Assembly (NCBI RefSeq): GCF_013372285.1
Contig: NZ_CP054301.1
Coordinates: 1,660,001-1,724,000, forward strand
Direction of reading: 5' to 3'
Length of the DNA: 64,000 nt
Source: Marinomonas primoryensis
GTDB taxonomy: Bacteria; Pseudomonadota; Gammaproteobacteria; Pseudomonadales; Marinomonadaceae
The notes below the pieces were generated by a model that worked only from the letters and a program-made list of their open reading frames with translations, was not told the DNA's origin and ran no database searches. Of the stretch, positions 1 through 10,430 are shown piece after piece (positions within the stretch are counted from its first letter, which is position 1; the number at the start of each line of letters is the position of its first letter). The position numbers and the translations under genes were made by a program.

Positions 1-1265
1 TTGTGACGGATACGCGAAAAATAGTCAGTGGTTGTGTCTTTATTGCCTTAAGAGGCGAGCGTTTTGATGGGCATGATTATGTAGCACAAGCGGTTCGGGA
101 TGGCGCTGTTGGTGTGGTCTCTGAACAAGCTCTTGATGTGCCTGCGTATGTAAAAGTTCTTAATACAACATTGGCTTACGGTGCTATTGCTCGTCTTATT
201 AGAGAGGCGTTTAAAGGGCCTGTTGTCTGTATTACAGGAAGTAATGGTAAAACAACTGTAAAGGATTGGCTGGCGCAGTCATTGGCGGGTAGAAGTGTGT
301 TAAAAACACGCGCCAATTTAAATAATCAGATAGGTTTACCGCAAACATTGCTAGAGCTGGAAGCGCATCATGATGTTGCCGTGATTGAGGCAGGCACCAG
401 TTTCTCAGGTGAAATAGCGCTATTGGCGAAGATTGCGGTGCCTGATGTTGTCATATTGACTAATGCAAATGGCAGCCATTTTGAAGGGTTAGGTAGTCTT
501 GAGGGTATTGCAAAAGAAAAAGGCGAACTGATTTCAGGTTCTTCACCTGAGGCGGCGATTATTCTTAATTCGGATGACGTTTATTTTGATTATTGGTGTG
601 GCTTGGCTGCGGGTCGTACAATTTATTCGTTTGGCTTTACTAAAGCGGCAAGCCTTTATGCTTCTGATGTTAGCTTAAGTGCAGAGTTTAGTGAGGTGAC
701 ATTCCATTATCATGGCGAAGTATTGCCTGTTTTTATTGCAGGGGCGGGTCTGCACCAAATAGCGAATGGTATGGCTGTGGTTTTGGCTATGTTAGTAATA
801 GGAATAGATTTTAAATTCGCGGTTGGTGCGTTGGCGACACCTGTGCTTGTTTCGGGCCGACTAGAGCGCCTTGAAACAAAAAATGGAGCTCTATTAATTA
901 ATGATTGTTACAATGCCAGCCCAACGTCTGTTGAGGCGGCTATTGATGTTCTTGCAATGCAATTAGTTGATGAGACATGGTTGATTTTAGGTGCTTTGGG
1001 TGAACTCGGAGATCAACAAGATGAGATTCACCGCGGACTAGGGCTATATGCTAAGAACAAAGGTATATCGTGTTTGATTTGTGTCGGACCCATAGCCGCT
1101 GTTGCCGGTATCGCCTTTAGAAGTAAGGGCGGTAACGCTATATTTTGTAATACACATAATGAGGCGGCGACGGTAGTTCGCCAACTCGATAAAAAGCATG
1201 CCATTTTAGTGAAGGGTTCTCGTTCGGCTAAAATGGAAAATGTCATTGAAGCATTAAATAATTAG
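1..1265 (+). CDS. murF: MurF, UDP-MurNAc-tripeptide--D-Ala-D-Ala ligase (5' partial)
   Basis: MurF adds D-alanyl-D-alanine to UDP-MurNAc-tripeptide, the last cytoplasmic step of the peptidoglycan precursor. The frame is open from the left edge of the window. The GTG at base 3 is only the first in-frame start-like codon, because the family has a few dozen more N-terminal residues before the TDTRK uridine-site segment seen here; the true start lies outside. Visible are the ATP-binding P-loop GSNGKTT (about residues 79-85 counted from base 3), NDCYNASP near residue 300 and the C-terminal KGSRSAKME segment of Mur ligases. It sits 14 bp before mraY as the first visible gene of the dcw operon. Confidence 0.96.
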   Translation, partial: VTDTRKIVSGCVFIALRGERFDGHDYVAQAVRDGAVGVVSEQALDVPAYVKVLNTTLAYGAIARLIREAFKGPVVCITGSNGKTTVKDWLAQSLAGRSVLKTRANLNNQIGLPQTLLELEAHHDVAVIEAGTSFSGEIALLAKIAVPDVVILTNANGSHFEGLGSLEGIAKEKGELISGSSPEAAIILNSDDVYFDYWCGLAAGRTIYSFGFTKAASLYASDVSLSAEFSEVTFHYHGEVLPVFIAGAGLHQIANGMAVVLAMLVIGIDFKFAVGALATPVLVSGRLERLETKNGALLINDCYNASPTSVEAAIDVLAMQLVDETWLILGALGELGDQQDEIHRGLGLYAKNKGISCLICVGPIAAVAGIAFRSKGGNAIFCNTHNEAATVVRQLDKKHAILVKGSRSAKMENVIEALNN

Positions 1266-1279
1266 GATATTCCTTACCA

Positions 1280-2362
1280 ATGTTACTTCTGCTAACGGCT
1301 TATTTAAGTAAATACCATACATTTTTTACAGTATTCAACTACTTGTCGCTTCGCGCCATTTTGGGTGTTCTTACCGCGCTGGCCATTTCGCTTTTGATTG
1401 GTAATAAAGTGATTCGCTTGTTGCAGCGTCTGCAAATTGGTCAGTCGGTTCGTAGTGATGGCCCTCAGACTCATTTAGCAAAAGCAGGTACACCTACGAT
1501 GGGTGGAGCGCTAATTATTTTTTCAATCACCGTCAGTACCCTTCTATGGGGAGATCTACGTAACCAATATGTATGGGTCGTTTTGTTGGTTATGTTGGCA
1601 TTTGGCGTTGTGGGTTGGGTAGATGATTATAGGAAAGTGGTTGAGAAAAATCCGCGCGGTCTTCCAGGTCGATGGAAATATTTTTGGCAAAGTATATTTG
1701 GTTTGGCGGCCGCATTTTATTTGTACTACACCGCCAGTACGCCAGCAGAAACCGCATTGATTGTGCCTTTATTTAAGGACGTTGCTATTCCTTTGGGCGT
1801 GTTTTTTATTGTACTAACGTATTTCGTTATTGTTGGTACAAGTAATGCGGTTAATTTAACCGATGGTCTGGATGGTTTGGCTATTTTACCGACCGTTTTG
1901 GTTGGTGGTGCGCTGGGAGTGTTTGCTTATCTTACCGGGAATATCCGCTTTGCTGATTATCTATTAATCCCTTATGTGCATGGTTCTGGGGAGTTGCTTG
2001 TTTTTTGTGCCGCATTGGCTGGGGCGGGGTTAGGCTTCTTGTGGTTTAACACGTATCCTGCACAAATATTCATGGGGGATGTTGGTTCATTGGCTTTAGG
2101 TGCTGCGTTGGGCACTATTGCCGTCATCGTTCGTCAAGAGCTGGTACTGTTTATTATGGGCGGCGTTTTTGTGATGGAGACGGTGTCTGTTATTTTACAG
2201 GTTGCTTCTTATAAGTTAACAAAGCGCAGGATATTTAGAATGGCGCCAATTCATCATCATTTCGAGTTAAAAGGCTGGGCTGAACCTAAAGTAATTGTTC
2301 GTTTTTGGATTATTACTGTGTGTCTTGTTTTAGTAGGCTTAGCCACCTTAAAAGTACGTTAG
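1280..2362 (+). CDS. mraY: MraY, phospho-MurNAc-pentapeptide transferase
   Basis: MraY is the integral inner-membrane enzyme that transfers phospho-MurNAc-pentapeptide to undecaprenyl phosphate, giving lipid I. The 360-residue length matches the E. coli enzyme, and the chain is almost entirely hydrophobic segments joined by short loops, consistent with ten membrane spans. Family motifs are present: the Asp-Asp pair in GWVDDYRK (about residue 115), [19 protein letters not shown] and the histidine-rich [11 protein letters not shown]. It begins 14 bp after murF and ends 9 bp before murD, so it is co-transcribed with the rest of the dcw cluster. Confidence 0.97.
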   Translation: MLLLLTAYLSKYHTFFTVFNYLSLRAILGVLTALAISLLIGNKVIRLLQRLQIGQSVRSDGPQTHLAKAGTPTMGGALIIFSITVSTLLWGDLRNQYVWVVLLVMLAFGVVGWVDDYRKVVEKNPRGLPGRWKYFWQSIFGLAAAFYLYYTASTPAETALIVPLFKDVAIPLGVFFIVLTYFVIVGTSNAVNLTDGLDGLAILPTVLVGGALGVFAYLTGNIRFADYLLIPYVHGSGELLVFCAALAGAGLGFLWFNTYPAQIFMGDVGSLALGAALGTIAVIVRQELVLFIMGGVFVMETVSVILQVASYKLTKRRIFRMAPIHHHFELKGWAEPKVIVRFWIITVCLVLVGLATLKVR

Positions 2363-2371
2363 GAGTTTTGC

Positions 2372-3721
2372 ATGTCGTTAATCGGGTCAGACCGGGTAAG
2401 AGCCGTTGTAGGCTTGGGTGCGACAGGCTTGTCTTGCGTACGTTTCTTAGCCAGTAAAGGTGTTGATTTTTATGTGGTGGATTCTCGCGAAAATCCCCCA
2501 GGGTTAGAGCAGGCAAAAGAGTATTGTCCTAAAGATCGTATTTTTACGGGTGATCTAGCAGTACTTGAAACACTTGGTGTTACTGAACTGTATGTTAGTC
2601 CAGGGATTGCATTGCGCACGCCAGTGTTAGCGCGCTTAGCTGCTCGTGGTGTACTCATGCGCGGTGATATTGATTTATTTCGTGATTATGTGGATGCCCC
2701 TTTTGTTGCTATCACGGGGTCTAATGCAAAGAGCACGGTAACAACGTTAGTCGCTTTGTTGCTTCAGGCTTGCGGTAAAAATACCAAGGCCGGTGGTAAT
2801 TTAGGGCCGCCTGCCTTAGATCTTCTTTCTCCTAATACGGATTTTTATGTGCTTGAGCTATCTAGCTTTCAGCTTGAGACGACTCATTCACTTCAAGCTG
2901 ATTTAGCGTGTCTTCTCAATGTGTCTGAAGATCATATGGATCGATATGATGATCTTTATGAATATCAGCGTGTAAAGCAAAGAGTCTATCGTGGTTGTAA
3001 AGCGGCTGTTTGTAATAAGCAAGATATCCTGACGGCACCACTATTGGCGGATACAACCCCTGTTCGAGCGTTTACGACGAAAAGTCCTGATTTAAAAGAG
3101 TTTGGTATGCTTAAAGATGGCGATGGAGCATGGTTGTGTCGCGGTGTTGAGCGACTTTATCATACGTCTCAAATTGCCCTAAAAGGTTCGCATAATCACG
3201 CTAATGTACTGGCAGCGCTGGCAATGCTTGAGCTGTTAGGGGTGGATGTTATGTCGAATGCGGTTGGGGATGTGCTGAAAGAATTCGGCGGCTTGCCTCA
3301 CCGTTGTGAGACGGTTCGAACCCTTCATAGTGTTACGTATATTAATGATTCAAAAGGCACTAATGTGGGCGCTACATTGGCGGCGCTTCAAGGTTTAGGT
3401 TCGGTGGTAAGAAAGAATATTCTTCTTATTGCTGGGGGAGATGGCAAGGGCGCTGACTTTAGCCCTTTAACAAAATCGGTAACTGATTTTGTGAGAGTCG
3501 TTTATTTGTTTGGTAAGGATGCTGACCGTATCGCCGAGGTGATGTTGCCAGGTACTGAGGTTAAACGTTTTGATTCTTTGGATCAGATTGTATCAAGTAT
3601 CTCTCAAGATGCTAAAGAGGGTGAGATCGTTTTGTTTTCACCCGCTTGCGCGAGTTTGGATATGTACAAAAGCTACGAAGTGCGAGGTGAGCATTTTGCT
3701 CGTTTGGTTGCTGAGTTATGA
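2372..3721 (+). CDS. murD: MurD, UDP-MurNAc-L-Ala--D-Glu ligase
   Basis: MurD adds D-glutamate to UDP-MurNAc-L-alanine in the cytoplasm. The 449-residue length fits the family. The ATP loop reads GSNAKSTVTT, with Ala where many homologues have Gly; from memory this variant also occurs in pseudomonad MurD, so I do not read it as damage. Also visible are NVSEDHMDRYD in the central domain and NDSKGTNVGAT at the start of the C-terminal domain. The stop overlaps the ftsW start as ATGA, which suggests translational coupling. Confidence 0.97.
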   Translation: MSLIGSDRVRAVVGLGATGLSCVRFLASKGVDFYVVDSRENPPGLEQAKEYCPKDRIFTGDLAVLETLGVTELYVSPGIALRTPVLARLAARGVLMRGDIDLFRDYVDAPFVAITGSNAKSTVTTLVALLLQACGKNTKAGGNLGPPALDLLSPNTDFYVLELSSFQLETTHSLQADLACLLNVSEDHMDRYDDLYEYQRVKQRVYRGCKAAVCNKQDILTAPLLADTTPVRAFTTKSPDLKEFGMLKDGDGAWLCRGVERLYHTSQIALKGSHNHANVLAALAMLELLGVDVMSNAVGDVLKEFGGLPHRCETVRTLHSVTYINDSKGTNVGATLAALQGLGSVVRKNILLIAGGDGKGADFSPLTKSVTDFVRVVYLFGKDADRIAEVMLPGTEVKRFDSLDQIVSSISQDAKEGEIVLFSPACASLDMYKSYEVRGEHFARLVAEL

Positions 3722-4917
3722 CATGGTTTAAAGTGTTTGATCGGGTGTCTCTTCAGGAGTTTGCCCGGATTGATACTCTTTTTGTTGCCTCTGTTATCTC
3801 TATCTTGGCGCTGGGGATGGTGATGGTGTCAAGTGCGTCTATTTCTATTTCAGAAAGCCTTCATGGTCACCCTTATTTCTTTATGGGTCGGCAGGCTTTT
3901 TATCTTGTCTTAGGTTTAATCTCAGGTTTTCTATTGTTGTCATTACCAACCAGTCAGCTACAAAAATGGGGGATTCTGATGATGGGGTTGTCGTTGATTT
4001 TGCTGATTCTAGTGCTGGTTCCGGGCATTGGAAAAAGTGTAAACGGCAGCCGTCGGTGGATTAATTTAGTGGTATTTAACCTTCAGGCTTCGGAAGTGGC
4101 GAAGGTTTGCATGGTGGTTTATGTCTCCGGCTATTTGGTACGCAGAGCTGATCGAGTGAGAGAAGGTTGGGTGGGTTTCGTACTCCCTCTTTGTCTTTGT
4201 AGCGTTTTTTTGTTGTTTTTGCTTTTTGAGCCGGATTTTGGTGCTTCTGTTGTTTTGCTTGGCACGGTGATGGTGTTGCTTTTTTTAGGTGGCGCTCCTT
4301 TATATCAATTTTTGCTTTTGATGATTGCTGCGGTTGCTATGTTAGGGGTTGTGGCTATTTCGGAAAGCTATCGATTAAAGCGTTTGATGAATTTTATCGA
4401 CCCGTGGGCTGACCCTTTTAATGAGGGCTATCAGTTGAGCCAGGCTTTGATTGCTTATGGTCGTGGGGAGTGGTTTGGCTTGGGTTTGGGTAACAGTGTG
4501 CAGAAACTGTCTTATTTACCCGAGGCTCATACCGATTTTGTATTTTCTATTTGGGTCGAAGAAACCGGAATGTTTGGCGGTTTGTTGCTGATTGTTTTGT
4601 TTGCCCTAATGGTTGGTCGGGCGTTTAAAATCGGTCATGACGCTATGGCGTTGTCTCGTCCGTTTGCTGCTTATATGTGTTTCGGTTTTTCTATTCTTAT
4701 TTTGGCTCAGGTCATCATCAATATTGGTGTTAATACGGGCTTTTTGCCGACCAAAGGGCTGACACTTCCTTTGATTAGTTATGGTGGCAGTAGCTTGATC
4801 ATCACACTGGCGAGTTTATTTGTTATTGCGCGAGTCGATGTTGAAAATCGACGCGCTGAAAGTGATTGCGATTCTATAGGATCGGCTGAAGTGAAAGTTA
4901 AAGAGAGCGACAAATGA
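3718..4917 (+). CDS. ftsW: FtsW, SEDS-family septal peptidoglycan glycosyltransferase
   Basis: FtsW is the multi-spanning SEDS protein that polymerises lipid II at the division septum together with its partner class B PBP. The 399-residue protein has about ten hydrophobic segments. SEDS signatures include the GSRRWINL segment in the middle and, near the C-terminus, PTKGLTLPLISYGGSS. The start ATG overlaps the murD stop (ATGA) and the stop overlaps the murG start the same way, so the three genes are read as one coupled unit. The position between murD and murG is the standard dcw place for ftsW and argues against rodA. Confidence 0.96.
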   Translation: MTWFKVFDRVSLQEFARIDTLFVASVISILALGMVMVSSASISISESLHGHPYFFMGRQAFYLVLGLISGFLLLSLPTSQLQKWGILMMGLSLILLILVLVPGIGKSVNGSRRWINLVVFNLQASEVAKVCMVVYVSGYLVRRADRVREGWVGFVLPLCLCSVFLLFLLFEPDFGASVVLLGTVMVLLFLGGAPLYQFLLLMIAAVAMLGVVAISESYRLKRLMNFIDPWADPFNEGYQLSQALIAYGRGEWFGLGLGNSVQKLSYLPEAHTDFVFSIWVEETGMFGGLLLIVLFALMVGRAFKIGHDAMALSRPFAAYMCFGFSILILAQVIINIGVNTGFLPTKGLTLPLISYGGSSLIITLASLFVIARVDVENRRAESDCDSIGSAEVKVKESDK

Positions 4918-5987
4918 GCGATGTTAAAAAAATTATCATAATGGCAGGCGGTACGGGGGGGCACATCTATCCTGCGCTGGCCTGTGCTCAGGCTTTTAAA
5001 GATAAAGGAATGGATGTCCAATGGCTGGGCTCAAAAGGTGGCATGGAAGAAGCGCTTGTCGCTGATTATGATATTGCTTTGCATTCTTTGTCGATAAAAG
5101 GTGTTAGAGGAAAAGGGGTGTTGGGTCTATTAGTTGCGCCTTTTAGAGTTTTGCATGCCATTGGTCAGGCAATCGCAGTGTTACAGAAAGTTAAACCTGA
5201 CGTTGTTTTGGGGATGGGTGGTTTTGTTGCTGGCCCCGGTGGTGTAGCTGCTCGAATTTTAGGTATTCCTCTGGCGATACATGAACAAAATGCCATTGCC
5301 GGTACGACCAATAAGCTGCTTTCTAAAGTTGCCAGTCTTAAGTTGCAGGCTTTTGATGGAGCAATTCCAAACGCCATTAGTGTAGGTAATCCCATTCGAA
5401 GTGATATTTTAGAGCAGCACGTTCGCATGCCGAGAAATGGCGTAGCGCGACCATTACGTTTACTTGTTGTTGGCGGGAGTTTGGGGGCGAAAGCGATTAA
5501 TGATGTTATCCCTCAAGTTTTGTTAAACTGGCCTTCTACTCAACGCTTGGATGTTTGGCATCAAACTGGGTTGCGTAATTTTGACGTGGTCTCTGAACAG
5601 TATAAAATTGCGAAGGTTGAGGCTCGGGTAGAAGCTTATCTTGAGAATATGGATCAGGCTTATTACTGGGCGGATGTTGTCTTGTGCCGTGCTGGGGCGA
5701 TGACGGTGAGTGAGTTGGCGATAGCTGGGCTCCCTTCAATTTTAGTGCCTTACCCGCACGCCATAGATGATCACCAAACTGCCAATGCGCGATATTTAGA
5801 GCAAGTAGGGGCCGCCTATTTGTTACCACAGGCTCAGCTGACCTGTGAAAAAATTATCTCATTGCTTTCTAAATTTGTAGAAAGTGAAGATACATTATTA
5901 AAGATGGGCGAGCAGGCGAAGCTCGTTGCTCGTCCAAATGCGACGCAAGACGTCGTTGCATGCTGTTTAAGGTTGATAAAAACATGA
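4914..5987 (+). CDS. murG: MurG, lipid II synthase (GlcNAc transferase)
   Basis: MurG transfers GlcNAc from UDP-GlcNAc to lipid I on the cytoplasmic face of the membrane, giving lipid II. It is a 357-residue GT-B fold protein of the usual length. The N-terminal [12 protein letters not shown] glycine-rich loop is diagnostic; [10 protein letters not shown] and the C-terminal [12 protein letters not shown] with [11 protein letters not shown] are UDP-sugar site motifs of the family. ATGA overlaps join it to ftsW upstream and to murC downstream. Confidence 0.97.
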   Translation: MSDVKKIIIMAGGTGGHIYPALACAQAFKDKGMDVQWLGSKGGMEEALVADYDIALHSLSIKGVRGKGVLGLLVAPFRVLHAIGQAIAVLQKVKPDVVLGMGGFVAGPGGVAARILGIPLAIHEQNAIAGTTNKLLSKVASLKLQAFDGAIPNAISVGNPIRSDILEQHVRMPRNGVARPLRLLVVGGSLGAKAINDVIPQVLLNWPSTQRLDVWHQTGLRNFDVVSEQYKIAKVEARVEAYLENMDQAYYWADVVLCRAGAMTVSELAIAGLPSILVPYPHAIDDHQTANARYLEQVGAAYLLPQAQLTCEKIISLLSKFVESEDTLLKMGEQAKLVARPNATQDVVACCLRLIKT

Positions 5988-7405
5988 TTGATAATAAAGT
6001 TCAGTACGATATTCCTACTATGCGTCGTATTCAAAATATCCATTTTATTGGCATCGGCGGTGTTGGTATGTGTGGCATCGCAGAGGTATTGCATAATCAA
6101 GGGTATCGCGTGTCTGGGTCGGACCTTAAGTCTTCTTCTACAATAGAGCGTTTGGAGGAGTTAGGCATAAAGGTGTATTTGGGGCATTTAGAAGAAAACG
6201 TATATGACGCTCATGTCATTGTTGTTTCAACGGCAATTAATGTTGAAAACCCAGAGATAATTTGGGGTAAAGAGCATCGTATTCCAATCGTTCGCAGAGC
6301 GGAAATGCTTGCAGAGTTAATGCGTTACCGTCACGGCATAGCGGTGGCTGGTACGCATGGGAAAACAACGACAACCAGTTTGATGGCGTCAATATTGGCC
6401 GCGACAGGTGAAGCTCCAACGTTTGTGATTGGAGGGCGTTTAACCAGTGCTGGCGCAAATGCGCAATTGGGTGTCAGTGCGTATCTGGTTGCCGAAGCGG
6501 ATGAGAGTGATGCTTCTTTTCTTCATTTACAGCCACAAACGGTCATCGTGACAAATATCGATCAGGATCATATGGATACCTATGATGGTGATTTTGAAAA
6601 AGTTAAGCATGCTTTTGTTGAGTTTGTTCATAATTTACCTTTTTACGGCTTGGCTGTGATGTGTGTGGATGATGAAAATGTTCGAGAAATTCTGCCGTTG
6701 TTAAGTCGTCCTGTTTTGACGTACGGTATTGAGCAAGAAGCAGATTTTTACGCGACGAACATCGTACAAACGGGGCGCCATTGTGAATTCTTGGCGCATC
6801 GTCCTGAGGGTGAGCCGTTGAAGATCCGTTTGCCAATGCCGGGCCGCCATAATGTGCTTAATGCACTTTCAACGATTGCCGTTGCGACTGACTTGGGTGT
6901 GGATGCAACGGCTATTCAGGCTGGTCTTATGGGGTTTGAAGGAGTGGGGCGTCGTTTTCAAGAGCAGAAACCATTAAAACTTCCTAATGGCTCAAATGTG
7001 ATGTTTGTTGATGATTATGGCCATCATCCAAGTGAAGTGTTGGCTACGATCAAAGCAATTCGAGCCGGTTGGCCTGAGAAGCGTTTAGTGATGGTTTATC
7101 AGCCACATCGTTACACTCGAACTCGTGATCTTTATGAAGATTTTGTAAGAGTACTATCCCAAGTTGATGTTTTGCTGTTGCTGGATGTTTATTCGGCAGG
7201 TGAAACGCTAATTAACGGCGCAGATAGTCGTTCTTTGTGTGGCAGTATTCGTCAGCGCGGTAATGTTGATCCAATTCATGTTGGTAGTGAAACAGATTTG
7301 CGCTCTATTTTAAGTAATGTTTTACGTGAAGGTGACTTACTTATTACGCAAGGTGCTGGTGATATTGGTACGGTATCTAAGAATTTATCAGTGAGCGGGA
7401 TTTAA
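5984..7405 (+). CDS. murC: MurC, UDP-MurNAc--L-Ala ligase
   Basis: MurC adds L-alanine to UDP-MurNAc, the first amino acid of the stem peptide. I chose the ATG at 5984 because it overlaps the murG stop as ATGA, like its neighbours, and gives 473 residues. An in-frame ATG at 5960 would add eight residues but has no ribosome-binding site. Motifs are the N-terminal [12 protein letters not shown] loop, ATP loop [19 protein letters not shown], and [11 protein letters not shown] at the start of the C-terminal domain. Only one base separates it from ddl. Confidence 0.96.
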   Translation: MIDNKVQYDIPTMRRIQNIHFIGIGGVGMCGIAEVLHNQGYRVSGSDLKSSSTIERLEELGIKVYLGHLEENVYDAHVIVVSTAINVENPEIIWGKEHRIPIVRRAEMLAELMRYRHGIAVAGTHGKTTTTSLMASILAATGEAPTFVIGGRLTSAGANAQLGVSAYLVAEADESDASFLHLQPQTVIVTNIDQDHMDTYDGDFEKVKHAFVEFVHNLPFYGLAVMCVDDENVREILPLLSRPVLTYGIEQEADFYATNIVQTGRHCEFLAHRPEGEPLKIRLPMPGRHNVLNALSTIAVATDLGVDATAIQAGLMGFEGVGRRFQEQKPLKLPNGSNVMFVDDYGHHPSEVLATIKAIRAGWPEKRLVMVYQPHRYTRTRDLYEDFVRVLSQVDVLLLLDVYSAGETLINGADSRSLCGSIRQRGNVDPIHVGSETDLRSILSNVLREGDLLITQGAGDIGTVSKNLSVSGI

Positions 7406-7406
7406 T

Positions 7407-8360
7407 ATGTTCAAGACACTAAAAGAATCCGTGATTGCGGTGATTTATGGTGGCCGTTCAGCAGAGCGTGAAGTATCGCTGCAAAGCGGGCCTTTAGTTG
7501 CAGAAGGACTTCGTTCTAAAGGTTTTCAAGTGGTAGAGCTTGATCTTTACGGTCCTAATGCTGAGTTAGATCCAATTGTTCAATTGCAAGCGATTGAGTT
7601 TGATCTTGCTTTCATTGCGTTACATGGCGGTGAAGGTGAAGATGGCCGAGTTCAGGCTTTGCTTGAAATGATGGGTAAATCTTATACAGGCAGTTCACCT
7701 TTGGCTTGTGGTCTTGCGATGGATAAAGTTTTAACTAAGCGATTTTGGCATGGTATTGGAATACCCACGCCAGCTTATTTATCTTTTGTGGATTATGCGG
7801 ATGCGGATGTCGTTGAAGAGCAGATGTCTTACCCAATGATTATTAAGCCTTCTAGAGAAGGTTCTACCATTGGGATTAATAAGGCGATGAATCGAGCGGA
7901 ACTTGATGAGGCGCTTTTAAAGGCTCTTGAATATGACTCTGATATATTGGTTGAAGAATTTGTAGATGGACCAGAGTTTACGATTACGGTTATCGACGAT
8001 GTGGCTTATCCGCCTATAGGGCTAAAGCCTGCACCTAACCATAAACTTTATGACTATGAGGCGAAGTACGTAGCGGATGATACGGAATATCTGTTGCCTT
8101 GCGGTTTAAATGAAGATGATGAGAATGAGCTGCAAATGTTGGCACTTGATGCTTATCGTTCGTTAGGTTGTTCTGGTTGGGGGCGTGTTGATGTAATGCG
8201 TGACTCTGCTGGAGTGTTTTGGGTGTTAGAAGTAAATACTGCGCCAGGCATGACATCCCATAGCTTAGTGCCTATGGCGGCTAATTATGTTGGGATTGAC
8301 TATGCTTCACTTGTGGAGAAGATTGCGCAAAATGCTTGGGGTGAAGTCGAGCGTGATTGA
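7407..8360 (+). CDS. ddl: D-alanine--D-alanine ligase (DdlB type)
   Basis: This ligase joins two D-alanines for MurF to use. At 317 residues it is the short DdlB form usually found inside dcw clusters. Visible ATP-grasp features are YGGRSAEREVS at the N-terminus, the KPSREGSTIG phosphate-binding loop, and the metal-binding EVNTAPGMTSHSL near the C-terminus. It starts 1 bp after murC and ends 3 bp before ftsQ. Confidence 0.96.
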   Translation: MFKTLKESVIAVIYGGRSAEREVSLQSGPLVAEGLRSKGFQVVELDLYGPNAELDPIVQLQAIEFDLAFIALHGGEGEDGRVQALLEMMGKSYTGSSPLACGLAMDKVLTKRFWHGIGIPTPAYLSFVDYADADVVEEQMSYPMIIKPSREGSTIGINKAMNRAELDEALLKALEYDSDILVEEFVDGPEFTITVIDDVAYPPIGLKPAPNHKLYDYEAKYVADDTEYLLPCGLNEDDENELQMLALDAYRSLGCSGWGRVDVMRDSAGVFWVLEVNTAPGMTSHSLVPMAANYVGIDYASLVEKIAQNAWGEVERD

Positions 8361-8363
8361 TTT

Positions 8364-9044
8364 ATGAGGATGGCAGCGTTAATCGGGGCTGTCTTGTTAG
8401 TATTAGTCGCCTCTTTTCAAAGCAATGATTCGCCTGATACTTGGTTTGCTATTCAAAAAATCGAGATAAAAGGCGATTTTAAATATGCAGTAGAAGATGA
8501 TTTGCAGGCAGATTTTTCTTCTTTACTTGGGCAGAGTCTTTTGGGTGTTTCTCTATCCGACTCATTGGTCGTTGTTTTGTCATCGGAATGGGTGGCAAGT
8601 GCAGAAATTCGTAAAGTTTGGCCAAATACATTGCAGGTCCTTGTTCATGAATATACCCCTCTTGCATACTGGGGGGATCGGCAATTGATATCCACTTCTG
8701 CGGTAGTGATTACGCCGCGTGAGGTCCCTGAGTTGCCGCTTACAAAGCTGTACGGTCCTGAAGATTCGAGTGATGTGGTTCTTGAGCAGTTTGGCTTAGT
8801 AAGTCAGGTGCTTGCATTTACGTCTCTGCGTGTTGCTACTCTCACATTAGAGCCAAGAGGTGCTTGGAGTATTGTTTTCACCAATGGCGTCAAGGTTAAG
8901 CTTGGTAGAGAAGAGATTTTAGAGAGATTACAGCGCTTTATAGCGGTGTATAAAAGTGATTTATCGGGTAGAATAGACCAAATAACATCAGTCGATGCGC
9001 GCTATCCACATGGGGTGGCAGTGGGTTGGAAAAAAAATAAATGA
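8364..9044 (+). CDS. ftsQ: FtsQ, divisome membrane protein
   Basis: FtsQ is a bitopic membrane protein that links early and late divisome components through FtsB and FtsL. The 226-residue protein begins with one hydrophobic segment (about residues 3-17) and almost no cytoplasmic tail, shorter than the E. coli tail. The periplasmic part starts with a POTRA-type domain (WFAIQKIEIKGDFKY onward) followed by the FtsQ/DivIB domain. Identification rests on this architecture plus its place between ddl and ftsA, since sequence conservation in the family is low. Confidence 0.9.
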   Translation: MRMAALIGAVLLVLVASFQSNDSPDTWFAIQKIEIKGDFKYAVEDDLQADFSSLLGQSLLGVSLSDSLVVVLSSEWVASAEIRKVWPNTLQVLVHEYTPLAYWGDRQLISTSAVVITPREVPELPLTKLYGPEDSSDVVLEQFGLVSQVLAFTSLRVATLTLEPRGAWSIVFTNGVKVKLGREEILERLQRFIAVYKSDLSGRIDQITSVDARYPHGVAVGWKKNK

Positions 9045-9119
9045 TATTGGCCTGTTTGTTGCTTTTTTAAACAGCAATAAGGGTTATGTCATAACAACAC
9101 GTAATGCCGGGATGGTGAA

Positions 9120-10391
9120 ATGATAGTCGGTTTGGATGTAGGCACATCGAAAGTTATCTGCTTAGTTGGTGAGGTTCTGGCTGACGGTAGTTTGGAAATT
9201 GTCGGTATAGGCTCTCATAGCTCAAAAGGAATGAAGCGCGGCGTTGTTATAAATATAGAATCAACGGTTCAGTCCATTCAACGTGCAGTTGAAGAGGCTG
9301 AATTGATGGCCGGTTGTAATATACATTCTGTCTATGTCAGTGTGGCTGGTAGTCACATTCGCAGCTTAAATTCTCATGGTATTGTCGCTGTTAAAAATGG
9401 CGAAGTGCAGAAAGAAGATATTGATCGAGTTATCGATGCTGCACAAGCGGTACCGATATCTTCTGATCAGCGAGTACTTCATATTTTGCCTCAGGAATAC
9501 CATATAGACTCTCAAGAAGGTATTAAAGACCCTCTTGGTATGTCTGGAGTTCGACTTGAAGCAAATGTGCATTTGATTTCTGGTGCTGTGAACGCCGTAA
9601 TGAATGTAGAGAAGTGCATCAAACGTTGTGGTCTAGGTGTGGATGGCGTCATTTTATCTCAGCTTGCTTCTAGTGAGTCATCGTTGAGTGAAGATGAAAA
9701 AGATTTAGGTGTTTGTCTGATTGATATTGGTGCAGGGACGTCTGATATTGCTGTATGGATTGATGGTGCCTTACATCATACTGCCGTGGTTCCTGTGGCT
9801 GGCGATCAGGTAACAAATGATATTTCGATGGCTTTGCGTACACCAACTCAACATGCTGAAGAGATTAAAGTGAAATATGCTTGTGCGATGTCTTCAATGG
9901 CATCTACAGATCAGGTTTTGCAAGTGCCGAGTGTTGGTGATCGTCAACCAAGATCGATAACTCGTCATGCTTTGACAGAGGTTGTTGAAGCTAGATATGA
10001 AGAAATTTACAGCTTAATTCTGGATGAATTAAGACGCAGTGGTTATGCGGAGCGTATCCCTGCAGGTATTGTAATTACTGGAGGTACGTCGCTTATGGAA
10101 GGTGCGGCGGAGTTGGCAGAGAAGGTATTTCAGATGCCAGTTCGATTATCTTTACCAGATTGTACTAAAGGAATGTCTGACATTGTCGATAACCCTATAT
10201 ATTCAACAAGTGTTGGATTATTGGTTTATGGTAGTAAAGAGGCTGAAGTAACCGAAATCTCGAAACGGATGATGTCTAAGACGCAAACTAAACGAGAATC
10301 ATCAGTTCTGGCTCCTAAAGAAATCGGGCCATCCTTCAGTGCAACGAAGGCGTGGCAGAAATTAAAACACTGGTTTCAAAGTTATATATAG
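9120..10391 (+). CDS. ftsA: FtsA, actin-like cell division protein
   Basis: FtsA is the actin-like ATPase that tethers FtsZ to the membrane. The 423-residue protein opens directly with VGLDVGTSKV, the phosphate 1 loop; the upstream in-frame TAA at 9102 rules out a much longer N-terminus. LIDIGAGTSDIAVW (phosphate 2) and ITGGTSLMEG (adenosine motif) follow. The C-terminus ends in an amphipathic stretch (AWQKLKHWFQ) as expected for the membrane-targeting helix. The 75-bp gap after ftsQ and 39-bp gap before the ftsZ ATG leave room for internal promoters, but none was obvious. Confidence 0.97.
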   Translation: MIVGLDVGTSKVICLVGEVLADGSLEIVGIGSHSSKGMKRGVVINIESTVQSIQRAVEEAELMAGCNIHSVYVSVAGSHIRSLNSHGIVAVKNGEVQKEDIDRVIDAAQAVPISSDQRVLHILPQEYHIDSQEGIKDPLGMSGVRLEANVHLISGAVNAVMNVEKCIKRCGLGVDGVILSQLASSESSLSEDEKDLGVCLIDIGAGTSDIAVWIDGALHHTAVVPVAGDQVTNDISMALRTPTQHAEEIKVKYACAMSSMASTDQVLQVPSVGDRQPRSITRHALTEVVEARYEEIYSLILDELRRSGYAERIPAGIVITGGTSLMEGAAELAEKVFQMPVRLSLPDCTKGMSDIVDNPIYSTSVGLLVYGSKEAEVTEISKRMMSKTQTKRESSVLAPKEIGPSFSATKAWQKLKHWFQSYI

Positions 10392-10430
10392 TCAGAATTG
10401 ATAGTGAATTTATTGAGGAGCAATAAGCCC

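Noticed and set aside
10398..10430. N-terminal extension of FtsZ from TTG 10398
   Set aside because: The ATG at 10431 has a good ribosome-binding site and gives the expected family N-terminus.
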